A DNA stretch of 64,000 bases from Spirochaetia bacterium (GCA_022768865.1 JALELH010000098.1:40792-104791), one strand, 5' to 3'. Positions 27,585-35,976 are shown, counted from the first letter of the stretch. Numbers and translations are program-made. Notes: generated by a model not told the origin, from the sequence alone.

Positions 27585-28730
27585 CTATTCCTTAACGGAA
27601 CCTGTAACCATACCGCTGTAAATGTATTTCTGGCATGTTAAGAAAGCAATCAAAGTTGGAATAACGGCAATTACAACACCTGCACAGATTACAGGCCAGT
27701 TTGTTCCAAATGGTCCCTTGAATTTGTAAAGGGAAGTTGAAATAACCTGCAATGTAGTTTTTGGCATATACAAAAGCGGATTGTAAAAGTCGTTGTAAAG
27801 GTTAACGCACTTTAAGATTAAAATTGTTACTGTTGCAGGCTGCAAAAGCGGGAATATAATCTTTGCAAAAACCTGGAAGTAACCTGCACCGTCCATAATG
27901 GCAGATTCATCCAAAGACTTTGAAATGTTGTTTAAGAACTGTAAGTAAATCATGATTGCAATAATGTCCGTGCCCATGGAAAGAACGATTACAGAAAGAT
28001 GCGTGTTATACATATGCAGTTTCTGAATAATCTGGAATGTAGCAACCTGTGTTGTGATTGTAGGAATCAGGGAAATCCAAAGGAACATTTTCTGAACAAT
28101 TGTCTTTGCCTTAAATCTGAAACGGCTTAAAACGTATGCTGTCATTGAACCTGTTAAGATTGTTCCTATTCCAGAAAACAGAATCAAAATAAATGTGTTC
28201 CAGAAACCAAGAAGCATGTTTCCTTTTGTAAAGGCAGTCTTATAGTTGCCAAAAAAGAATTTATCCGTTGACTTAATGCGGCGGACTGTAACGTTTTTCC
28301 CGCTGACTATAAAACCTTCCTTAAGTTTTGCACTGACTGTTTCTGTAAGGCTAAGTGTTGATTCTTCTGTTTTAAAGTTAATGCGTGCAGATGCTACAAC
28401 ATTGTTGTTTAAATCCTTAATCTGAATCTGGTTGTCTGTATCTTCAACTTCGTTGTGGACTAAAACAATTGCCTTTAAATCGTGGCCTGCAAGCAGTTCT
28501 TTTGAAACTGTAACGTCACCTGAAGAAAGATCTCCCGTGCCTTTCCATATTTCGTTGTTGGCAACAAACTTAGGCAGGTCAAAAGGCTTGCTTCTGTTGA
28601 ATTCTTCTCCGCTCTTAAATGAACCTAAGAAAACAACCAGGATAGGCAGGATTACAATTAAAGTGGAAATAAGAAGTATAATGTATTTAAGCCAGACAAT
28701 AAGGGCATTTTCTTTGATTTTGTTTTCCAT
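27585..28730 (-). CDS. ABC sugar transporter permease, MalG type, with extracytoplasmic insert
   Basis: 381 residues, about 100 longer than usual MalG-type permeases. TM1 lies near residues 15-33, followed by SFKSGEEFNR. A beta-rich segment of about 95 residues (roughly 55-150) then interrupts the family pattern before FFGNYKTAF and the remaining five TM helices. The cytoplasmic EAA-like loop reads ESAIMDGAGYFQVF. It forms the inner-membrane channel with the MalF-type partner. No ATPase is encoded in the operon, so a shared MsmX/UgpC-type ATPase is likely. Confidence 0.9.
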   Translation of the reverse strand: MENKIKENALIVWLKYIILLISTLIVILPILVVFLGSFKSGEEFNRSKPFDLPKFVANNEIWKGTGDLSSGDVTVSKELLAGHDLKAIVLVHNEVEDTDNQIQIKDLNNNVVASARINFKTEESTLSLTETVSAKLKEGFIVSGKNVTVRRIKSTDKFFFGNYKTAFTKGNMLLGFWNTFILILFSGIGTILTGSMTAYVLSRFRFKAKTIVQKMFLWISLIPTITTQVATFQIIQKLHMYNTHLSVIVLSMGTDIIAIMIYLQFLNNISKSLDESAIMDGAGYFQVFAKIIFPLLQPATVTILILKCVNLYNDFYNPLLYMPKTTLQVISTSLYKFKGPFGTNWPVICAGVVIAVIPTLIAFLTCQKYIYSGMVTGSVKE

Positions 28731-28739
28731 AGTTTTCTC

Positions 28740-29621
28740 CTATTTGTTGTCTTCTGTTCCGAAAATCTTGTTCTGCACAAATGAAACAAACAGAACAATA
28801 ATTGTTAAAACGATTGCCATGGCAGAAGCAAGGCCGATTTTGTTAAACTTGAATGCGGTGTCCATTGTCTTGATTACGAAAGTAGAAGAACCGTTGCCGC
28901 CGCCTGTCATGATGTAAGGAATTTCAAATACGCTTACTGCGCCTTTTACTGCAAGAATTGCATTGATCTGTAAAACCGGTGCAATTCCAGGAACGATTAT
29001 GTATCTGAACTTTTGCCATGCGTTGGCACCATCCAAAGCGGCTGCTTCAAAAGTGTCTCCAGGCAAAGACTGAATTGCTGCAACAAACATTACGATGTTA
29101 AAACCCATGTAACGCCAGATAGAAGTAAATGTAAGTGAATAGTTTACAAGTTTAGGATCTGTAAGCCAGAGCGGCGGATTTTCAAATCCCAGTAATTTTA
29201 AGAATGAATTGAGTGTGCCAGTGTCCTTGAAAAAGTAAGAAAAGATAAAGCCAATGGCAACACTGTTTATTAAGTTAGGGAAGAATAGGATTCCCTTAAA
29301 GAATTTTACGTATTTGATTTTTGTGCATAGAATCACTGCAAATAAAAGTGCAAGTGCAAGCTGTAAAAGTGAACCTACAAAATAGTAAATGCTTACTGCA
29401 AATACCTTGAAATATTCCGGGCGTGAAAAAACTTCTGCATAATTTTTTAAGCCGATGAATTTCTTTGCTCCAAGACCGTCCCATTTTAAGAAACTGTAGC
29501 CAAGCATATTAAAGATTGGCAGAAAACCGAAAATTACAACAAGAGCAATTGGAATAAGCAGGAATGTAAATACAACAATTTTTTCCTGTTTTTTGATTGA
29601 AAGTTTAGAACCGTTTTTCAT
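28740..29621 (-). CDS. ABC sugar transporter permease, MalF type
   Basis: 293 residues with six TM helices. The first cytosolic and periplasmic parts (SFLKWDGL, FIGLKNYAEVF) are typical of CUT1 permeases, and the EAA loop is EAAALDGANAWQKF. It partners the MalG-type permease encoded 9 nt downstream. The transported sugars are predicted to be mannooligosaccharides from the operon context. Confidence 0.93.
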   Translation of the reverse strand: MKNGSKLSIKKQEKIVVFTFLLIPIALVVIFGFLPIFNMLGYSFLKWDGLGAKKFIGLKNYAEVFSRPEYFKVFAVSIYYFVGSLLQLALALLFAVILCTKIKYVKFFKGILFFPNLINSVAIGFIFSYFFKDTGTLNSFLKLLGFENPPLWLTDPKLVNYSLTFTSIWRYMGFNIVMFVAAIQSLPGDTFEAAALDGANAWQKFRYIIVPGIAPVLQINAILAVKGAVSVFEIPYIMTGGGNGSSTFVIKTMDTAFKFNKIGLASAMAIVLTIIVLFVSFVQNKIFGTEDNK

Positions 29622-29660
29622 TGTGCCTCCAGAAGGAAAAACTAAAAATAGGGTTTTGAA

Positions 29661-29690
29661 AAAGAGGCTGATAAGTCAGCCTCTTTATTT
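29661..29690 (-). terminator. intra-operon attenuator-like hairpin
   Basis: AAAGAGGCTGA and TCAGCCTCTTT form a perfect 11-bp stem with a 4-nt loop in the gap between the binding-protein gene and the permeases. On the minus strand it is followed by a short T run. It probably lowers transcription of the downstream genes relative to the binding protein. Confidence 0.65.
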
Positions 29691-29710
29691 GCTTAACGCC
29701 TGAACGCTGA

Positions 29711-31003
29711 TTATTTCATGTATTCAACGCGAGCCTTTGCCCAGCGCTTGTTCCAGTCATTCATAATGTCGTCGAAAGATTCTTTTGTTGTGCCCATGGC
29801 AGCATCAATGATTCTTTTCTTTTCTGGTTCAGACCAGAAGCCGATTTCAGATTCCTTGTCCATCTTGTCGTATACGCCTTCAAGTTCTGCAGGTGCTGCC
29901 TTGAATTCAATGTATTCAACGCCAAGTTCTCCGAAAGAATTCAATACTGCAGGATACTTTTCTCCCTTCTTTACAGGGATAGATTCTGTGTATGCAACCC
30001 AGTCAGACTTGTCTGCCATGAACTTAATCCATGCATAAGCAGTTGCCTTGTTCTTGCTGTGCTTGTTGATAACAAGTGGCATGTCAAGCTGTGCTTCTGC
30101 ATATTTCTTTCCGTTGATTTCAAACGGGAATGGCATGTAACCGATTGTGTCCGGGTTTGCAGCAAAACTTTTTACCTGAGAAATTGCCCATGAACCCAAA
30201 ACCATACATGCAATCTTTCCGTCTGCCAGATCCTGCTTTGACTGTTCCCATTCAGAAGCAAGAAGATCGCGTTCGCAAAGGCCGTTCTTAACAATGTCAT
30301 ACATCATCTTGTAAAGTTCGTAGTGAGCATCACCAGGAACAAATGGTGCATCTTCTGTAATGATCTTGTTCTTGTAGTCAACGTTTCCTGAAGCACTCAT
30401 AAGTCCGCCTTCCCACTGGTTAAGTGTCCATCCTGAAGGATAGTTCATGAAAACAGGAACTGCGTCTGTCTTTGCCTTGATTGCTTCAAGTGCTGCGTAG
30501 AATTCTTTCTGGTTTTTTGGAATGCTTACGCCTGCCTTTTCAAAAACGCTTTTGTTGTAAACGATACCTGCACCAACTGTTGCAACAAGAGGGTAAGAAT
30601 AAACTGTGCCGTTGTATGCAATAGGGTTTGAAGTTTCTGTAAAGTTCATGACTTTTGAAAAGTCTTCAAGTTTTCCAAGTGGTTCAAAGTAGCTTGGAAG
30701 GTCCATAGACTGAATGCTTGTCTTGCAGAGAACGTCTCCGTATTCTGTTGTAGACATTCTTGTGCGCACTGTGCCTTCGTAGTCTGTAATTGCTTCGAAT
30801 TCAACGGAAGTTCCAGGGTATTCTGCTTCAAATGCTTCTTTGTATTCCTGAAGCTTTGTGTCTACAATGTCCGTGCGGTTTGTAAGCACTACGATGTTTC
30901 CGCCGATTTTTCCGTTAATGGAATTTTCGTCCTGGTTCTTTTTAGAGCAGCCTGTTGTAATTATTGCCGCAGCAATCAAACTGCCGATAATAATCTTTTT
31001 CAT
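29711..31003 (-). CDS. ABC sugar-binding lipoprotein (CUT1 family)
   Basis: 430 residues. Lipobox IITTGCSKK marks a lipoprotein. The mature part is a family 1 solute-binding protein: GGNIVVLTNRTDIVDT, the YNGTVYSYPLVATVGAGIVYNK hinge region, and SGWTLNQWEGG. The family binds oligosaccharides and delivers them to MalF/MalG-type permeases. First gene of the minus-strand mannan operon, directly behind a strong promoter and an operator. Specificity for mannooligosaccharides is inferred from neighbours. Confidence 0.92.
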   Translation of the reverse strand: MKKIIIGSLIAAAIITTGCSKKNQDENSINGKIGGNIVVLTNRTDIVDTKLQEYKEAFEAEYPGTSVEFEAITDYEGTVRTRMSTTEYGDVLCKTSIQSMDLPSYFEPLGKLEDFSKVMNFTETSNPIAYNGTVYSYPLVATVGAGIVYNKSVFEKAGVSIPKNQKEFYAALEAIKAKTDAVPVFMNYPSGWTLNQWEGGLMSASGNVDYKNKIITEDAPFVPGDAHYELYKMMYDIVKNGLCERDLLASEWEQSKQDLADGKIACMVLGSWAISQVKSFAANPDTIGYMPFPFEINGKKYAEAQLDMPLVINKHSKNKATAYAWIKFMADKSDWVAYTESIPVKKGEKYPAVLNSFGELGVEYIEFKAAPAELEGVYDKMDKESEIGFWSEPEKKRIIDAAMGTTKESFDDIMNDWNKRWAKARVEYMK

Positions 31004-31049
31004 GTCTTTTCTCCTGAAATAAAGTTAAAATTAAAGTTTCTTTGAAGTA

Positions 31050-31065
31050 AAGAAAACGGTTTCTT
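31050..31065. promoter_or_regulatory. LacI-family operator O1 (mannan operon)
   Basis: AAGAAAACGGTTTCTT is a 16-bp palindrome with a central CG, the hallmark of LacI-family operators. It starts right at the predicted transcription start of the minus-strand operon. An identical copy lies at 31265. Confidence 0.85.
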
Positions 31066-31072
31066 AAAAACC

Positions 31073-31100
31073 ATTATAACATTGAATCTTTATCTGTCAA
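31073..31100 (-). promoter_or_regulatory. mannan operon promoter
   Basis: On the minus strand a perfect TTGACA (31095-31100) and a perfect TATAAT (31073-31078) are separated by 16 bp. This is the strongest promoter match in the window, and it is overlapped downstream by operator O1. Confidence 0.9.
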
Positions 31101-31221
31101 CAAAAAAAGTAAAAATTTATTTAATGATTTTGTTTCCATATATTGCTGTAAAAAAAATCCTGCAGAGCCCGTCAGAAGCGAATAATTTTGCAAAAAAACT
31201 GAAATTTATTAAAAAAAAGTG

Positions 31222-31250
31222 TTGACAAATGGAAAATCTGTGGTTTAATA
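31222..31250 (+). promoter_or_regulatory. promoter of the outer-membrane protein gene
   Basis: TTGACA (31222-31227) and TTAATA (31245-31250) are 17 bp apart. Operator O2 follows from about +8. Confidence 0.75.
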
Positions 31251-31264
31251 ATTCCCATAGCAAA

Positions 31265-31280
31265 AAGAAAACGGTTTCTT
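31265..31280. promoter_or_regulatory. LacI-family operator O2 (outer-membrane protein gene)
   Basis: Identical to O1 over all 16 bases. It is centred 215 bp away from it and lies just downstream of the divergent promoter, so one repressor could control both directions. Confidence 0.85.
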
Positions 31281-31322
31281 GTATTTTCTTTAATCTTTAC
31301 TTTCATTGCAAAAGGAGTCTTT

Positions 31323-33068
31323 ATGAAAGTTCTTAAATCAAAAAAATTGATGTCACTTGCTTCCTGTGCATTGCTTGCAGGAAGTGTTGCATTTGCAGAC
31401 GACGCACCTGTAAAGCAGAATGCATGGTTTGACCTTAAGATGCACAACACCGTAGGTTACAACCTTGAAGACAAAATCTACGGTATGGAATCAACAATTG
31501 ACCAGGCACAGATCTGGTGGGACCTTTTCCCAAGCACAAACCGCGGCTACGAATCTGCAGATGACGGCTTTAAGGTTTACTTTAGGGTAGAAGACCTGCG
31601 CTACGTATTCAAGTTCTACAACGAAAAGAAAACATACCTTGATTCTTACAACGGCGGTTCAGACGGACAATCCGGAAACACAGATTCTAAAAAGCAGTCA
31701 ACTGGCTGGGAAGAACGCCCGGGCAATGCTAACGACAAGGCTTCCAACTACTTTGACTATTCAAGAATCGTTGCCGGTGTAAAATACCAGAACTGGTTCA
31801 TGGACTTTTACAACTTTGACTACGAAGACGGTGCAACAGTAGGCTTTAACCATTCTTCAATCAAGTCTATTTTTGATGACTTCAGAAGCGATAAAGTATT
31901 TGATACAGACAAAGACAATACACTCGGTATCCTTTACTACAACGGAATCAAGGACACACGCAACCACCTTGATAAAGACACTGGAGACCTGGGAATTACA
32001 GGCGTAATTTCTACAGGTATGGAATTTGACAAGTTCAAGTTCCGCGTTTCTACAGGTGCTGCAGGTTCATGGATTTCTTCAAAAGATCCTAACGTAGACG
32101 GTGCATCAGCAGGTTACGGCAGTGCTGATAACGAATACGAATCAAGTGCAAACATTAAGCGCGGCAAGCCATACCAGCAGCTTAACGAAGGCAACGCAGG
32201 CGTAGTTCAGGCAGACGTTACATTTATCCCTGTAGACAACATGGAAGTAAATTTAAGCGGCCTTACAACATTTAACTTTGCAGATGCTTACGAAAAGAAG
32301 CGTGATGGTGAAATGAAGAAGAACAGCAACATCCAGTGGTCTGAACTTTCTACAGCAAAAGACATCCGTGCATTTGGCGGAAACGTAACATACAACATTG
32401 AAACAGGTGCTGGCGTTATTGCTCCTTATGCAGGTATTGACTACAACTATTCAGAAGGCCGCACACGCACACGCATTAAGGACGGTGAAGTAGAAACAAA
32501 CAAGAAGTCAGAACAGCAGCTTGAAGTCGGCGGCGGTCTTGCATGGTACCCGCGCGGTGCAGGCGTAAAGGCAGGCAACGATGCTCTTGACTTCTGGGGT
32601 AGACAGTTCCCTATCGGAGCTTCCCTTGGCGTAAACACAGACAACAACGGCGTTGCAAGCCTTGTATTCTCTGCATTTGAAACACCAGACGAAAATGCAC
32701 TTATTCCAAACCTTGGCGGATTCTTGGAATTTGAATGGGTAAACTTTGCAGAACAGGACGGAGCAGATTCAAGATTCTATGCTCTTGCACAGGTTGAATA
32801 CATGATCAAGACAACACTTGAAAGCGGCAGAACAGTAGGAATCAAGCCTTACGTTCTTGGACGCTGCATCCAGAGATGCGGAACAAACTTACAGCGCAAC
32901 GGTCAGTACACAGTTGATTCACGCGTTGGCGTAACAGTTTATCCGGATCCAAAATTCAACATTGACGTGCGCTATGAACGCCAGGATCAGCTTTATTCAT
33001 ACGAAAAGTATGGAAAAGACGACAAGGACAAGGGCTGCCTTACAACAACATGCAGCTTCAGACTTTAG
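31323..33068 (+). CDS. predicted outer-membrane beta-barrel protein
   Basis: 581 residues with a signal peptide cleaved after SVAFA. The mature protein is rich in alternating amphipathic strands, aromatic girdles and Gly/Asn/Asp turns, and ends in Phe-Arg-Leu after a beta strand, all consistent with a large porin-like barrel. I do not recognise a named family. AAGGAG precedes the start. It is divergent from the mannan operon and shares its operator, so it may be the outer-membrane channel for mannooligosaccharides. That role is inference from co-regulation. Confidence 0.7.
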   Translation: MKVLKSKKLMSLASCALLAGSVAFADDAPVKQNAWFDLKMHNTVGYNLEDKIYGMESTIDQAQIWWDLFPSTNRGYESADDGFKVYFRVEDLRYVFKFYNEKKTYLDSYNGGSDGQSGNTDSKKQSTGWEERPGNANDKASNYFDYSRIVAGVKYQNWFMDFYNFDYEDGATVGFNHSSIKSIFDDFRSDKVFDTDKDNTLGILYYNGIKDTRNHLDKDTGDLGITGVISTGMEFDKFKFRVSTGAAGSWISSKDPNVDGASAGYGSADNEYESSANIKRGKPYQQLNEGNAGVVQADVTFIPVDNMEVNLSGLTTFNFADAYEKKRDGEMKKNSNIQWSELSTAKDIRAFGGNVTYNIETGAGVIAPYAGIDYNYSEGRTRTRIKDGEVETNKKSEQQLEVGGGLAWYPRGAGVKAGNDALDFWGRQFPIGASLGVNTDNNGVASLVFSAFETPDENALIPNLGGFLEFEWVNFAEQDGADSRFYALAQVEYMIKTTLESGRTVGIKPYVLGRCIQRCGTNLQRNGQYTVDSRVGVTVYPDPKFNIDVRYERQDQLYSYEKYGKDDKDKGCLTTTCSFRL

Positions 33069-33123
33069 TGCTTAAGGGTTTATTTCACGCCTCCTTAGAA
33101 ATAGCCTGAAAGATAGATATTTT

Positions 33124-33158
33124 GGCTTCCCTGGTTGCGAGTCAGGGAAGCCCTTTTT
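33124..33158 (+). terminator. terminator of the outer-membrane protein gene
   Basis: GGCTTCCCTG and CAGGGAAGCC form a perfect 10-bp stem with a 9-nt loop, followed by five T. Confidence 0.85.
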
Positions 33159-33266
33159 GTTTAACACAAAATTTAAAAATCATTTATAGAAAAGCCTTTT
33201 CATAAAATAAATACATACATTATAATAAGCCAAATGTCGTGCTATTAAAAGAAAAGTAGTTTTTAT

Positions 33267-33392
33267 AGATAACTATACGCCTTTCGGCAGAACCAGTCCT
33301 GAAAAAAAGCTGGCTAGAAGCTACGCTGCCAGTGCCGCACTACGTTTGTGCAGATTTTTTTTCATTCCTGAACCTGCCTACGGCGTCTATCT
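33267..33392. repeat. palindromic dispersed element, copy 1 (126 bp, MITE-like)
   Basis: It shares with 54006-54113 the blocks CGGCAGAACC, CCTGAAAAAAA, TGTGCAGATTTTTTTT and GAACCTGCCTACGGCG in the same order. The ends are imperfect inverted repeats (ATACGCC...GGCGTCTAT). An internal GCAC/GTGC stem followed by eight T looks like a terminator. This copy has about 18 bp extra in the middle. It lies between the outer-membrane protein gene and the LacI gene. Confidence 0.8.
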
Positions 33393-33468
33393 GCAATAAA
33401 AAAGTTATTTTTCAAATTATTCTTAAGCCGGCATTTGCCTTAATAATTTAATTTTTTTGAGCATAAAT

Positions 33469-34449
33469 ATGAATTACACGATTAAAGAAATTGCCGAATT
33501 GACCGGCGTTGCAAAAAGTACTGTTTCAAAAGCCTTAAACGGACAAAAAGGCGTTAGCGAAGAAAAGCGGCAGGAAATTTTAAAGCTTGTTTCCAAGTGC
33601 AATTATGTGCCAAATGCTGCGGCCCGTGCTTTGTCTCATAACAAGTCTGAAACCATAGGCATTTTGATTTCTTCTGATGCAGAATACATGATAAACAGCT
33701 CTTACTGGATGGAAATAATTGTTTCCGTTGCAGAAGAAGCAGAACGCAATAACTACAATATTCTTTTAATCCGCCAAGACGAAAAAGAACCCTTAAAGTC
33801 CCTGCAGAATGCGGTTTTTAAAAGAGCAATAGACGGTATCGTCATTCCTGCAGAACAGGCCACAATGGAAATAATAAAGCTTTTAAATAAGGCAGAAATT
33901 CCCTTTGTTTTTCAGGGAAAGTCCAATCTTTGCAGTAACTATTGCGTTGATATTAAAAACGAAGAAGGTGCCAGGATACTTACAGAAAAGCTTCTTGAAA
34001 GTGGCTGCAAAAAGATAGGCTGCATTGCAGGGCCAGAAGTATTTAGCTACAACCAGGAACGTGCAGAAGGCTTCAGGGCTGCCCTTAAAAATTATGGAAT
34101 TGATGAATACCCCATTGTATTTACAGACTACAAGCGGGAAGAAACTTTAGCAAATATAAAGAACTTTATTAAGGCAAACCCGGGTCTTGATTCCTTTATA
34201 ATTATGGCTGGCGGTGACTTTTTGTTCCATATTTTTGATGCCATGAAGGAATGCGGCCTGAAGGACGGCAAGACTTCCCTTGCCATTTTTGATGACTGCC
34301 CGCAGATACATTACCTGCCGTACAGGATTTTTTCTGCAAGGCAGCCTGTTAAGCAGATGGGCTTTCAGGATGCTAAAATACTGTTTCAGCTGATAAAGGG
34401 CGAAAACCCGCCGAAACTTTCTTTGTTTGACATTAATCTTGTAAAATAG
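33469..34449 (+). CDS. LacI-family transcriptional regulator
   Basis: 326 residues. The N-terminal helix-turn-helix and hinge read YTIKEIAELTGVAKSTVSKALNG, classic LacI/GalR. A periplasmic-binding-protein-like effector domain follows (about 60-326). The ATG at 33469 starts exactly at the HTH; an in-frame TTG 12 nt upstream is less likely. No ribosome site is visible. It is the only regulator near the mannan locus, and paired LacI-type operators sit at the mannan promoters, so it is the likely mannan repressor. The inducer is unknown. Confidence 0.93.
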   Translation: MNYTIKEIAELTGVAKSTVSKALNGQKGVSEEKRQEILKLVSKCNYVPNAAARALSHNKSETIGILISSDAEYMINSSYWMEIIVSVAEEAERNNYNILLIRQDEKEPLKSLQNAVFKRAIDGIVIPAEQATMEIIKLLNKAEIPFVFQGKSNLCSNYCVDIKNEEGARILTEKLLESGCKKIGCIAGPEVFSYNQERAEGFRAALKNYGIDEYPIVFTDYKREETLANIKNFIKANPGLDSFIIMAGGDFLFHIFDAMKECGLKDGKTSLAIFDDCPQIHYLPYRIFSARQPVKQMGFQDAKILFQLIKGENPPKLSLFDINLVK

Positions 34450-34456
34450 CTTTTGA

Positions 34457-34492
34457 AAGCCCCTTGTTATGTTTATAACAAGGGGCTTTTTT
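34457..34492 (+). terminator. terminator of the LacI gene
   Basis: A 14-bp stem, AAGCCCCTTGTTAT with its complement, has a 4-nt loop and ends in six T. Confidence 0.9.
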
Positions 34493-34508
34493 AGTCTATA
34501 CACAACTA

Positions 34509-34738
34509 GTGTTTATTAACTGACAAAAACTGTGTTTAAGCTCTAACATAAAGTTTGTTTAAGCTCTAACACAAACTGTGTTTATTAACTAACACAGACT
34601 ATGTTTAAGCTTAAACACATGTTGTGCGTAGTCAAGAACACGGTGTCTCCTTAGTCAAGAACACAATGTCTCCCTAGTCAATGCACGGGTTGTTTGTAGT
34701 AAAGAACACAAAGTGTGTCTAAACTTAAACATGGGTTT
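34509..34738. repeat. degenerate tandem array 2 (23-bp units, 10 copies)
   Basis: Ten consecutive 23-bp units start at 34509 and every 23 bp after. The first five share GTTTAAGCT or GTTTATTAACT followed by AACACA; the next units drift to TAGTCAAGAACAC. Units are quasi-palindromic (GTTTAAGCTTAAAC occurs in the fifth). It lies between the convergent LacI and PotD-like genes. The period matches arrays 1 and 3, but the unit sequence does not. Confidence 0.82.
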
Positions 34739-34761
34739 CATTTAATCGGTTAAAATACAAA

Positions 34762-34854
34762 GTCATTCTGAAAAATGCACAGCATTTGTTCAGAATCTGC
34801 AATAGGTTAAACAAGTGGGTCAGACCCTGAAACTAGTTCAGGGTGACATGCTAA
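34762..34854. repeat. GTCATTCTGAA / GTGACA dispersed palindromic repeats
   Basis: GTCATTCTGAA...TTCAGAATCTGC (34762-34800) and GGTCAGACCCTGAA...TTCAGGGTGACA (34819-34853) are two imperfect palindromes of one family. Similar sequences appear at 41770 and 44323. Confidence 0.6.
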
Positions 34855-34880
34855 GTTAGAAATGATTAATATAGCGCTGA

Positions 34881-34921
34881 GAGTTTTGCCTGCAAAACTC
34901 GGTAGCAGGCGTTAGCCTGCT
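34881..34921. repeat. double hairpin downstream of the PotD-like gene
   Basis: GAGTTTTGC/GCAAAACTC (9 bp, 2-nt loop) is followed by AGCAGGC/GCCTGCT (7 bp, 4-nt loop), ending 2 nt before the stop codon. The first stem is identical to one at 19109-19129. There is no T run, so simple termination is doubtful. Confidence 0.7.
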
Positions 34922-34923
34922 AG

Positions 34924-35976
34924 TTATTCTGCGCCGAACCTGATTTCCTGCCAGAGTGCGTCGTACTTCTGCAGGGCTTCCCCTACGTCCATTTTAAGTT
35001 CAACTTTAGCAAGGGTTTCCGGGCCGTACATAGGCTTTTTTGTCGTATATTTTGCAGCTTCCATGTTGATGTAAGGCGGGAACCTTAATGCGTCAAGGAA
35101 TTCTGCATAGATTTCAGGCCTGTGGCTGAAGTCAATGAACTTCATGGCCAGGTCGTAGTGCTTGGAATCCTTTAAAATAACCATGGAATCAAGGTAGGCA
35201 CCGGAACCTGTATCAGGAACAAAGAAATCTATTGTTTCTTCCTGGCGTTCTTCCGGAACTTCTCCGTAAACGATTTCTGCATAGCCGTCGCAAACCCAGA
35301 AGTCTCCTGCGGCAAAAGACTTGCCGAATCCTTCTGCATCAAACTTAAGCAGGTTAGGAAGCCATTCGTTCTTTACCAGGTCTGCGGCTTCACGCAGTTC
35401 CTTATCGTCTGTGGAATTAAGTGAATAGCCTAAGTATTTAAGGGCGCTTCCGATTGTAAGGCGCATGTCGTCCATCATGGTCATGTGGCCTGCCAGATCC
35501 TTGCGCTTGAAGATGTCGTAGGAATGTTCGTATTCCTTTACCTTTGTTTTGTTTACTGCAATGCCGTTGGCTGCAAGGCAATATGGAACGGACCATGTCA
35601 TGTCCGGGTCGTAGCCTTTTGCCTTTTCCAGGGCATCCGGGTTTATATATTTTGAATTAGGGAATTTTGAATGGTCAATTTTCTGAACCATTCCCTGCTT
35701 AATCATGATTGAAGTGTAGTCCGATGAAGGAATCGTAAGGTCGTAGCCTTTTGCACCGGCGCGGAGCTTGGAATACATAACTTCATTGGAATCAAAGTAG
35801 TCTGTCTTGACAATGCAGTTGTATTCCTTTTCAAACTTTTCCAGAACTGAATCCGGCGTGTAATAGGTCCAGTTAAAAAGATTGAATGTTTCTTTCTTTT
35901 CACCTTTTGAACAAGATGAAAGAACCACGGAACTGAATAAAATTGTTGTAAGAACAATGATATTGAACTTTTTCAT
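34924..35976 (-). CDS. PotD-type polyamine/solute-binding lipoprotein, orphan
   Basis: 350 residues with lipobox VLSSCSKG. The mature part has the PotD/PotF family features: FNLFNWTYYTPDSVLEKFEKE at its start, YDLTIPSSDYTSIMIKQGMV, WSVPYCLAANGIAVNK, and FIDFSHRPEIYAEF near the C-terminus. The family binds spermidine or putrescine. No potA, potB or potC gene is adjacent, so its permease is elsewhere or it works alone as a sensor or scavenger. Confidence 0.85.
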   Translation of the reverse strand: MKKFNIIVLTTILFSSVVLSSCSKGEKKETFNLFNWTYYTPDSVLEKFEKEYNCIVKTDYFDSNEVMYSKLRAGAKGYDLTIPSSDYTSIMIKQGMVQKIDHSKFPNSKYINPDALEKAKGYDPDMTWSVPYCLAANGIAVNKTKVKEYEHSYDIFKRKDLAGHMTMMDDMRLTIGSALKYLGYSLNSTDDKELREAADLVKNEWLPNLLKFDAEGFGKSFAAGDFWVCDGYAEIVYGEVPEERQEETIDFFVPDTGSGAYLDSMVILKDSKHYDLAMKFIDFSHRPEIYAEFLDALRFPPYINMEAAKYTTKKPMYGPETLAKVELKMDVGEALQKYDALWQEIRFGAE

